In this document: piece after piece, positions 12,901 through 24,900 of the stretch
Layout: each line of letters begins with the position of its first letter
Numbering within the stretch: position 1 is the first letter of the stretch
Assembly: GCA_000934455.1 (NCBI GenBank)
Contig: KN882331.1
Coordinates: 61,455 to 90,317, forward strand
From: Apostichopus parvimensis
Lineage: Eukaryota > Echinodermata > Holothuroidea > Aspidochirotida > Stichopodidae
DNA length: 28,863 nt
Reading direction: 5' to 3'
Made by a program: the position numbers and the translations under genes
Notes under the pieces: generated by a model
Told to the model about the DNA's origin: nothing
What the model saw: only the letters and a program-made list of their open reading frames with translations
Database searches by the model: none

Positions 12901-15900
12901 TAGCACTGCCATACTTCCCTGTATTGCCAACCTAGCTCCCTCCAAAATAGGCAGTAAAATGCAATTTCAATGCCTGCAATGTATGACAGGCTCTTAAAAG
13001 ATCAATTTAGTTCATAATTGCATGCTCCCTTACAACATCAATATAGACATTTCAAACAATGCAATACCCACACAAAGTTAGAACACTCCTAAAGTCTGGT
13101 TTATATTATGAGGAGGACTATCCGTATTAGTACATATACGTTACATTGATAGCATTACGTCAGCAACTATTTCAATGGTCCTAACTGAACACTAGCCTCA
13201 AGTACATGCCACGATAGATACTTTGAGTAAAAGCAATGTTCTTTACAGTGATACGAAAAATATCACAGACCTCTAAAATTTCACCTTGATAATTCTAATG
13301 AATGAAAAGTTGAATTACTTTGCATTTCTCTTTGACCTCCACGTGGTACAGTTTTCAACATTGGATTGTAACGTTTTTTTCTGTACATTTCCTTCAAGGA
13401 AGTGAAAAAGGAAGGTACATCAGGCAAACATCACTGATGACATAACTTTCTTTGTAGATGAGAGTTTGGGTGAGTGCCTTTAGAAACTAAATTCTCAACA
13501 TTCAGTTAGTGAACTGGTAATGGGGTTGTGCTGCAAATCATTGTTCATGGCAATGAAGCTGTATTAAGTAATTATCTGTTAGTGTATTTATGTTGCACAA
13601 ATTCATGCGTATTAGATCACCAGACTCAAACAAGAAAACAATGGAATGTATAATTATTACCCTGATCAGAAAGTGATATGCATATTCATGTATGTTCCCA
13701 TTTGACTGAAATAGAACACATTTATAAAAAAAAACATTGTCAACTTCCCAAATTTTGATCCCAACATTGTGTCAACATCTTGCTTTTCACAATTTTTTGA
13801 CCAGGCCTGAGCACTAACATATTATTTATCAACCCAATGTAACACATTCTCTACGCATCTTTACTTATTTTGTTCATTCCTTTTCCATTATAGCTGAGAA
13901 GAAATCAACCCACAACAGCATACCATAACAAGCACAATAGTTAATATTACAGAGGATAATTTGAAGAACCTGCGTTCATGATTTCCAAGGTAAGCTGTGA
14001 ACCGTTTTTGTTTTTTAAGATAAATAATATCACATTTTATGTTATCAAATTAATGTTTCTACATTGAGACAATGAGGCAATTGTCACCTTTCCACACAAA
14101 ATAATAGGTGTTATACCCATGCAGCTATTTTATGTGGTACTATATGTCTTATATTTCTGACTAAGAGAGCGAGATGAGAAAAAAAGCTATTCAGAATTTC
14201 ACTAGTATTCAGAAAGGAAATGTAATAAGTTTTTTGGGGGGTATATAATCTATCCACAATTAGAAGGAACATCAAAAACCCAAATGAATATAAACAAAAA
14301 AGAGTTGGCCTGTCAAATGCAATGAACTTTTGTAATAGAAATCTAAACAATGTGAGTAGCAAAGTTGAGTCACAAATACGGAATAAATTAAACCAAGATG
14401 TATTGAACGTTTTATACTTCAGAACTCGTTCTGGTATGTTGAGAGTTTCTATTCACAAATTGAAAATTACCTGATTAGCTGAAGCAACTTCAAGGACTTG
14501 TATGGTAGACATCTGTAACAATTTGCTATCATGTGGTTTAATGGCAATGGAACTTGACACCAAGTCCTTAACTGACTGCAGGTATTGGTCTGATTTTTCT
14601 TCTTGTTCAAGCGTGCAAAGTATAGCAAACTGACGTCCCTCTGTGGTTTCGCTCAGATGTTTGATGATGATGTCTGCTGCTGACTTGTTGAGTCCACATG
14701 CAAAGCGATATATATACTGCAGGTCAAGTGGGTTGATGCTGTTCAAGGTTTCTTTTACATTGATCGATGACGCTGCTGAAGCCGCTCCTACAATCCAAGC
14801 AGACATATTATACTGGATTTAATGTGAATAGTTTATTGCAGGCTTCATATCAAATTGCTGACACATTGCAATAGTGTCACTGTTTCATTGTCTTATTTGT
14901 AGTTTCAACTCTTACTACAGTTTAGGTAGTAATCATTGTATACATAATTATTTTTACAACTATCATGCACAAGATGTATGTTAACGATGTTTTGTTTTAT
15001 GGTGTTGTGACATCATACATTGACATTAAAAACAGAAATCAGGGATTGATTTAAGTTCAAGATTTGTGCCAAGAAGCAGACAAAATGACTTATAGTATTA
15101 ATAGTCAATCTGAGGTTCTGGGAATGGTACACTTTGCCTGACAAAAACTCAGAAAAATATGTAAACAATTAATGTTATATTTTGTGAGGCCAACATACTC
15201 AGAATTAGTTACAAACATACACATACCTTCATTACATGCTTTATTGTTGCATTTTAGGTCGAAGCACAGGCCCAGTGATATTAATATTAGCCTGAAACCT
15301 GCCTTCATTGCATGCTTCATTGGTCGATTAAGGTCTAAGCACAGACCGATATGACATTGGTTAATATTCCCTGCAATCTGCCCTCATTAAATACTCCATT
15401 CATGTAAGTTCAGGCCTGTGTGACAGTGAATAGTGACCTTAAACAAGCCTTCATTAAATGCTTTGTTGCTGCATTGTAAGCATTTACAGGCCAGTGAGGC
15501 AGTGAAAAATGGCCCTAAGCCTGCCTTCATTGCATGTTTCATAAATTGATTAGTTCTAAGTACAGACGAATGTGACAGTAAGTAATATTCAGCTGCAACC
15601 TTCCTACATTACATACCCCATTCATGTAAGTTCAGGGCTGTGTGATAGTGAATAGTGATCCTAAACAAGCCTTCATTACATGCTTTGTTACTGCATTGTA
15701 AGAACTGACAGGCCAGTGTGACAATGAAAAGTATACCCAGAATGACATAACACAGTGAAGCCATCTGCAATGTAGTGGGCAATATCAACATCATTACTCA
15801 ACAAATGTAGGTCAGTTTGACTGGTTCGCCACAGTGATCTCCTTGCTTATGTTACTTGTCCAAATCGTTACCCTGTGAGGAATTCATTCATCCTTACCAA

Positions 15901-18900
15901 AAGTAGGGTCAATTAAGGTCAAAAGTTATATGAAGTTATCAGCAGCCAAAAGGAAGAATGAGTCATTTATGCATCCCTGCTAGATGTTTGCTCACATTGA
16001 TTAGTCTTAACAAATCTGTTTGTGTTGAGGCAGAATAAACAACACAGAAAAATATTCAGAGGTCATTTGGTAGATATTATAGAGAAAATATTAAATTGGA
16101 TGGAGGAAAGAGTGTATTTCTCTTAACCTGTCAAATTTGTAACATTCTTTAACAGACCTACTTATATTATTTTGCTTTAAGAAGTTCAAGTGTTGAAACA
16201 TGCCATGATAACATTGCCCATCAATAAGGAAATGTCTGAGTTGTATTACTGATATAAATCGTTATGTTCTAGTGAGTGTTCTTCAATGGTCTTTTCATGT
16301 CTATTTCACAAGGCCAGTGAAGTAATTGAATAAAATGTAACACGCTCATATCCTTGATTCCACAGTCCAACAAACTTTGCAAACGTCATTAAAAGGGGCA
16401 TACAAAGTTAACTTCTTGAGACAAACGGCATTTCAATTGTTGTTTGCAAGTAAGATTCAAATATGGAGTGGTATGGCCTGAACATGTTCTTACGATGTAT
16501 AAACGGGACATCCCAATTCAGGGTTTCAGGCTATTAACATATTTATTTTTTGTTTTTAGATTTTTAGAATTGTTTAGAGTTAGTCTTCTTTATTAATATG
16601 GAGTACAACCTTAATTTCCTTTGCAGTAACGTATTACTGTGCAAATTTTGTTACTATTGACTTCAGGTAAAGATCATTAATGTTGATGTTCTATAATTCT
16701 ACTCTGCTAGAATTGGTAACAGTTTTAACAAATACTTCCTAGCATATGACCCTTAAAATTGATACCATACTTTGAAAACAATTACAGTGAATAAAGAGAA
16801 TTTTCAGAGGATACATGTTAAAATGATTTAACTGCTATAGCCGTGAAAATATAATTTTGGTTTGTCTAACATTAGGTTTTGACTGTGTCACATGTTTCAC
16901 TCTTACAACGATAAACCACTTACAGATTCCTTCAAATGTTATTGTTAAGCTTCTGTGTTAATCTCCATAATTGCAAACAAAAGTTGCCTAGGATAAAGAT
17001 AGTCACAGCATATGTTTACGTTTAAAATTGTGTGTATTGTTATGGTGATAATTGACCCGGTAAAATCTTTGCGAGATGAGATGTTATCAAACTTTAAATT
17101 ATTCACTTTAATACGTTTTTGATTATGTTGACTTAATATGTAGTTAAGTACTACAAGGAACATGTAATCATTAATGTCACCGCTGCTACTCATACTTAAG
17201 TACAAATATGATTTTCGGGCTAATATTACATGGCTCTTTTGATAACGGTTTCAAACATAATAAAGAAAAACATAAATCTTTTCAGCCGAGTTGCCGTAGG
17301 AATTGCATTCATTTTACTGTCACCAGATGCATGTAAAAACTTCTATCAACTATCATAATTTATCTTTGTGATACTAAAAGTGATGAGGATCTGGTTTTGA
17401 TATTTACTTGCATAGTTTTGATCTTCACCTCGGTAAGTCTACTAAGCAATCAACTTTAGCCAAAAGAAAAGCATTTTGACAATATGTGGGGATACGATTA
17501 TTTAACTGACGAGTACAAAATAATGTGAAGCATATTTCTTCTTATCCTGAAGTAACTGGTTCAATTTTTTTTTGGGGGGGGGGGGGTTGGGGTGCGTCAT
17601 TTTGTCCTAGCTCGTGTTTTGTAATGAAAACAAAAGTAAAAGTATTTACAATGGTTTCACATTTATAGTACTAGGGAAACTCATGTCTATCCTAGAATAC
17701 CCAGATGTGTACATTTTTTGGTAAATCCAGTTTAGTGAGCTTTTTTCCGACATTGCCTTGATCTTCCTGAAGGTATCTGTACGTTAAGGCTCTCTTGTCT
17801 TCAAATACAACAAACATAAAAGTATGAAGATCCAACCCAGATGTGTATTATGTTGAACTGAGTCAGCTTCAAAGTATGACTCTTTGCTTTCATTGTCACG
17901 CGTGTTGTATGATTGTTATTTACATACCCCACAGCAGACAATATGGGGTGGGGATACGAGGAGCATAAGCTGTTTTACCTATGTACATACAAAGACATAT
18001 CATACGAACGATACTTCCATCCTTTAAGTTAACTCATTATCTTCCACATCACATCAGAATATTATCGGTACTGAAGACTTACCTTCACTAAGAATCCGAA
18101 CCAGATGATGAGAGGCATAAAACTCACAGATGATTTTGTGCGACATTCGTGCTTCTATCAGATATATACACTGCGAAATGTCAAAGACCTCTTCCTGTGC
18201 CAACATCCCGAGATCAATATAGTAATCATAGAACTCTTGTCCAAGTTCTGAAACTAAATACGTCGTCTTCCATGACAGCTGTTGTTTCCTCTGCGTGAGG
18301 CCATCGAAAGCAATACGGTACAGTTTAGCTAGTTTCGTTTCAAAAGCAGGCACCTCATTAGTAGCACCTTTCTTGCTTTTCATATGGTTATGAAAGCATG
18401 CGATCAGATATTTGAAAAACCTCGTTAATGAATTAAAAATCTCAATATTTTGACTCTTGTGTACTGCGTGAGCAACCATAGTGAAAAAGAGAGGGACCTG
18501 ACAGATATCTTTTAACACGGGGTTTCTCTGAAGCTGCTCTTCGATCCAATCTGCCAACTGGACATTATTACGGTCCACCACCTTCAGAACATAGTTTCGA
18601 CGTTCAGCAACCCCAAACCCTGTTAATCTGATAATTTTTGTCTCGGGGTGTAAATTAGGAGGGAGGTTCAATGTCCTGGTAAGTATCATGACAATACTAT
18701 CTTGAAACATTCTCATCTCAATGATAGAGGAGATATCTGTTTCGGTTTCATTCTTGTCAGGATACTCGTCATAACTGTCAAATATCATGACAACAGACTC
18801 TTTGTATACTCTGAGGATTTCCTGAATGCAAGCTTCATCCATGTTTTCATCTTTGGGCACTATGAAATTCTTTATGGCAGTGTATATAGACTTCACACCT

Positions 18901-21900
18901 GCAAGTTGCCTCAACTGGAGATATATAAGTATTTTTACATCTTTGAGAGGAGAAATAGGGTTCTCAGTACACCAGTCATGGAGATACTGTAATCCAATTG
19001 TTGATTTCCCATACCCAAGTTCCCCCTCAATTATCTTTCTTTTTGACTCAGTTTTGGAGCTACTCAGAATTTCGTTGTAAGATTCTAACGATTCTAGCAC
19101 ATCAGGAATTTGCTTGGAATCACCCTTCTGAGCCACGTAGTAAATACCTCCCTCAACAAAAATATTATCAACACTACCCTCTTTCATGAAAGGAAACGGC
19201 TTTGCTGTTCCGTATTGCTTTTGATAGGCTATTCTCGAATACTTGTTGAATTTGTTTTTCTTTTCTGAGAAACATAAAAGAACACAAAGAGCTTTGAACA
19301 CGTTAACGGATTTAAACACATTTTGAACATACTTTTGAAAAATATCTTAACATCAGCTGGGTTCAAGGGAAACGCGGGTGCATTTTAAGTGTGCATTTGA
19401 GCTTATATAATGTTTAATATCAGTCACCAATTATGTCTAGCGTACTTCCGACAAATCCCCCATTTACAATTAATGGCATGCAGTTCCCCAAATCCACTAG
19501 TTTGGATTAAACCAATCAGTGAATAGCTAACATGTTTATTTATGAGCCCTTGATTACACGTTCAAAGTTTTACATTTTTCGACTTTAATTCCACCATTTG
19601 AAGTTAGATTTGAATGAGAAAGCTAGTTATGTATGTCGTCATGGCATCGTGGGGTCAATAAGATTGAGAAAATCATAGAAATGGACGCAAAACGCTGCTG
19701 TAAGTTAAATATCAAACCAAGAGGTAGTAGTCTCTACCAATAGCACTGGGCATTTAACATAATTCTTCCATCTCACTCCATATAGTGTGGAACTGTTAAT
19801 GTAACTCTAGGGTTATTTTCATGTAAAGTTATACGTCAATTAGCCTACCCACTCTATATAATATTTTAATGTGGAATTCTACAGACAGTCATTATAATTT
19901 CCTCTTTTAACTTAATAACGACATTTCCCGTTACAATTCATTATGATCATCTACATAACGCATCCACATTACCAATGAAACCTGAATGCCAAAAATGCAT
20001 TGTGGTTTCGATGATGTAACATGAGTTATGTAACATGACTCCCCTGAGTCATGTAACATGACATAATGTATAGTGAGGGTGTACAACATATTTAACCTTA
20101 TTGATACAGTGAAAAACAGTGTGATGTATATGCATTCACAATGACACATGCTGTCCTGAAAAGACCGTTGACCTCAACTACAGGTGTCTTGTACTAAATG
20201 TGATACATCGACATGCTAAATATGACATCTGTCATTGTTGAAACTTACGACCATTGACCTTTGGTTACGAATTAGTAGAGGGATAAACAAAGAATGATAT
20301 GCACGTTTCTGCTAAAGAAAAAATAGTAGGAGGAATACCATTAAAGGAGTGAAGACTCGCGCACAAAGAAACGTCTGATGCCGGAAATCTGACCTAGTTT
20401 TGAATGAGGTGTAACAGCACTGTTAGACACCACGCCTAACAGAACTAAAGTACTGCATTTCAACCAGTAGCCTACAGCGCGTGCTGTTATATCGCAAATC
20501 ACAGTTTTACTGAACAAAATGGTAGAAAATGCAGATGCTCAGAAAACATATGGTTATTTATTATGAGCGAACTGATACCGGTTGACTTATCCTCTGTGTG
20601 CAGTCTTGCATTGCTGCAATGTAAGCAGTTATCGCTTTGGTAGTTAGCCTTGGCTACGCAGTTATCTTTGCAAATCACTCTCTACACGACTTGGTTGACT
20701 TATCATGGCATCTGCAAGGAAGAGAAAATCACGACTATTGAAAAGAAGGCAGATACCACTCGGTGAGGTATTTGAGGATTGGAACAAGAAACTGAAACAC
20801 TTAGGCGGCTGGACACACAACCAGTTAGCAAGGCACATTCTCGATGTCCATGCTATGCACTGCCACGATTTGTTTGTCGAAAAGTGGCTTTTCACTCGAT
20901 CACAGCAACATGGCGAAGGCAACTTATTCTGCGGGATGATTATCAAACCCATCCACAAACGCAGGTGACCTCAAACGTCTTGTTCAAATAGACAAAAGTG
21001 TAGCATTTGCTTAATTATGTCTAGCTTACAGTAGGCCTAGGCCTTACGAGCGTAGAAGTACGAGCGTATTATATCAGTCGTAGGCAGCTGAACCAGATCG
21101 TAGATTTATGTGATAGAATTTAGCTTAGGCTATAGGCTAAACAGAATAACGAAACTAAGTTTCAAACACTTCAAATCTGTCTCCCAGTGGATGTTATGGT
21201 TATCAACCTAGGCACACGGTAGTTTTCTCTCCTGAAAACGTTACTTTCCTCCCTAAATGGTTAACAATTTACAACAGTTTCTTCATTTACAAGACAAAGA
21301 TCTCTGCCCACATAAATTAGCCTAGCCAATTTTCCTTCTTTGCTTTCCTCTTTTTAAATTGTGTAAAGTCCTTACACCTGAACACATTTCGGGGTTCTAA
21401 CAGAGGTTTAAGTTGCTCTGATGTACAAAAGAGGTCGTCTTTGACAGCCAATAACTCAAACGCCTGATTATTTTTCTAGAAGAGATATGGTACCACCTTG
21501 TATGAAACAACATATTTTACAATAGTAAAGTCTTTTAATTAAATGAATTCAACCAGAAACAGACAAGTACATAGCAAATAATATTTGTTCATATGCCATT
21601 GAAAATATGCACAGTTTTGAATTGAATGACCTTGAAGTACAATACCCAGGCTCAAAACATGTGCAACATCAAAACAGGCAACAACGTTTCTAAGTTAACT
21701 TAACTCCACAAAACAAGGTTTTTGTAGCCTAATTTTGTATAGTCCTATTGTATGGGAAATACTCTATAAACATCTGTAATAGAAAGGTAGTATGATGTAT
21801 AACTGCATTCAGTTTCATTCCAGATTAAATAAATATTCAATGAAAAATCTATTATAAATATACTATTTTTTTTCAAGTGCAGTTATAAATGGTATTTCAC

Positions 21901-24900
21901 CTACACAGCTAATGGTCACATTTAAGGTCCAAATGTTTCGTTCTCCAGTGTTAAGGAAAAAAGGCATAGCCGCACATCTTTTTGCACAAGAAGTGAATGA
22001 TGTTTCCATTTGTGATATGTGGATATGTCCAATCAGTATTGCTTTATGGTGGAGGTCATTTGGTCACCTAATGTCCAGTTTTTAAACATCAAGTGCAATA
22101 TCCTGTCTAAATACCATATCTGACATATGTAACGTTACTACTAAATTACAAGAAACTTGGCTATGCCCCTCATATACATGACATAATATTTTGCATGTTA
22201 TTATGTTATTTTTCTAATATATTTGGCACATTTTGACCAATCAAATCCTCAATGTACTTTTACACAGTATAATTAGAGTTTGATGTATTAAAGCAGAGTT
22301 TATTTCTACAGTAATTTAATATATACAATATAATTTAAAATCATATTCCATTCTCATTGACATCTAGTCCAATTACTAGTGACTGATATGGTATAAAAAC
22401 GCTAGAATCTATTACATTATTATTTGAAAATGTTTGTTTAAAAAAGTAATACAGGTTATGAAAAAATATTGACACATTAAATGAAATAGATTTCATTATG
22501 TATTTGGTGACATATACTATTTTGCAAATGAAATGGGGAACTTGACAGGTGGATCCATGTGTGGAGAGTGAAGTTTATTCTTCAATATAAAGCTCAGTGA
22601 AACTCAGAAATGAAAGTTGAGGTCAATCCATCAAACATAATAAGAAAACCAGAAATATGTTTATAAACCAACTGATGAATGACTTGGTATGACCCTGACT
22701 GTAAGACCATATTGTGGCATCCTATTTCACTGCGATTTTTGTTTCCATGCTAGAACAGGTATAAAATTACAAAGAGGCAGTATCAAACAAAGTGTATATA
22801 TTTTCATTGCTGCCGTGTTTAACACAAATCATTATTGTAACACCAATTTAGATCATCAGTGGTGCATTAACTCGTACATGAATATTGTTTTAACATTCTT
22901 TTTCACAGATATGATAATCGTAAATTCAAATATCATCTTGTATATATTTGGTAACTTGAAAGTTTAGTGGAAAGTTAGTCAGATATCTTTAAAAAAAATT
23001 AATGTGAAGGACAAAGATAAGTGTATTCACACAACTGCGCTGCAAAACCCATGATGCCTTTCACCCCTAATTCTAGAACCTATATATTGACTTCTCTTCA
23101 ACTAACACTATGACCAACATTCTTGGTCTCACATTGTAAACTGTAGAAGAAACATCATGCACATAACTCCAAAAAAACATGTCGATTATCTCATGAACAC
23201 TATGAATACAATACTCAATGAACACTATGACCAACTTTGGTGATCACACATATCTGCACTGGAAGGAGAAGCATTATGAGTGTCCACAAAATGGATCCAG
23301 ACAGATGACTGACCCCTTGTTGACCTTTGACATAAAACTTGTTAACAGTCCATATGACCAACTACTCAAGGAACACTATGACCAAGTTTGGTCATCACTG
23401 ATGTGTAAACACCAATTTGACTGGTAAGAGCTATAACGTTGATTGAAAATAGCTTTTTTGATTCATTAATATCACTTTGTTTTTCATTAGAGATTTTTTA
23501 TCAGAATTGACACATATCAAATCAGACAAGTTAAGATAAGAGAGCACCTGTCAATATAATATTCAATTGGCATAGGTAAGCAGTCACGTGTTAATGTACA
23601 GCCCTGAGCTATATTCTGACAAACACTTCCCTCTCCCTCTCTTTGAAAAAAATCAGCCTTTATCCACTTATGACATTGATAACAATTTCTTGCAAATGTG
23701 TTGTTACAGAAAATATACACTGAACCATATTCACTTGAACTATATTGGAGTCACTCCACATGCACATAAGACTATTAACTGATAACTACAATCTCCCAAC
23801 ACCTAAATCCAGTGTAATGCCAACCTTCTGAAGGAAAATGATTCTGTATGTTTCACACTGCACATGATGGAATCCCAATTCTGTTGAATCGCCCAGTTCT
23901 CCCTGCCTTCCAGTACACGTAATGCATGACCTGTAGGCTGTATGCCGGTATGGCTTGTTGTCTTGCCGCTCTCCTAATGCAAGCAAATCATACTGCTGAA
24001 CCATTGTGAAGTCAAGAGCTTTTATATCCACTATTTGTGATAAGAAATGTTCCCCTATATAATGTGAGAGTATGGGGGGATGGATACAATTGTGGGGTAG
24101 ATGCTGATTCATGTCTAAGAAAATGCAATACCATGAAAATTGTTAGTAACTGCATACAAAAAGCCTTTCAAACAGTACATGCAGCATGGAATAGGACATT
24201 TTTTAATGTAAATTTTAAGTAATAGTTTAGGAAGGATTACTGCACTCCCAGATTATTTTGACACCAACCTTGGTGAAGTTATATTCAAAATATCCTTTAT
24301 TACCTAAGGTTACCAACCAATACGCTAAAAATGTACACATGGGGTGGGGTGTTGGGAGGAAGGGGGACTTGGACAACCACCTCAACAGTCGGGAAATTCA
24401 GAGGAAATAACTTATTCGGGGTAATCTCACTCAGTCTGGATATCAATTGGACCGTACAACCATGTCATTCAAGGAACCACCAGTGAGCTCTCCCCACTGC
24501 TGAAATCCTATATTCACTCTATGAAAGGGGGGGGGGGGATGGGAGTGTGAAATGAAAACAACATGCAATTTTGGCAAATGTGAACATATTATGGTTAACT
24601 ACACAATTGTACAATCGTGGCAAGTCTGTTACAGAGAACTTGTCATAACAGGGTGGTTCAACTTTTGTTTCGGTCACCTGCATGTTCAGGTGAGATGACA
24701 GTCACAGTGAGAGAATTAAGCTGTAATGACAGAATAGAAAAAGAAGGTTGAAATATTTACTACTAGAACATCACATACTATCATAAATAACTGTTAGAGG
24801 GTTGTTATGTTCCCTACGTACCCTGCAGTTTTAATCCATGTTACATTTTTTCATATAAACTTAGCTATTTGGTTTTCTGCATTGCTGTAATGAAGTATTG

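Larger units (their letters stand above)
14788..18082 (-). other. Intron 3
   Basis: GT-AG intron (gtaagt...ttgtag). Besides the minisatellite at 15226-15735 and a T9-G13 homopolymer at 17565-17586, it is AT-rich sequence without recognisable genes. Confidence 0.6.

Noticed and set aside
15105-15794. Short ORFs on both strands across the 222-bp minisatellite
   Set aside because: They are produced by reading through repeat units and have no coding character.
16945-17205. 86-codon minus-strand ORF in intron 3
   Set aside because: No motif and AT-driven composition; no splice sites that fit the phases of exons 3 and 4.
18702-19189. Three plus-strand ORFs opposite the NACHT exon
   Set aside because: They are antisense shadows of exon 3 coding sequence.
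20662-20958. Minus-strand 98-codon ORF opposite the 20705 ORF
   Set aside because: Cys/Phe/Ser-rich reading with no motif; the plus-strand frame has the better composition and start context.
21935-22190. Possible inverted repeat around ggcatagcc
   Set aside because: Only about nine bases pair; flanking sequence does not extend the match.
23218-23427. 69-codon plus-strand ORF
   Set aside because: It runs through the degenerate acactatgaccaa repeat, which explains its repeated NEHYDQ-like words.
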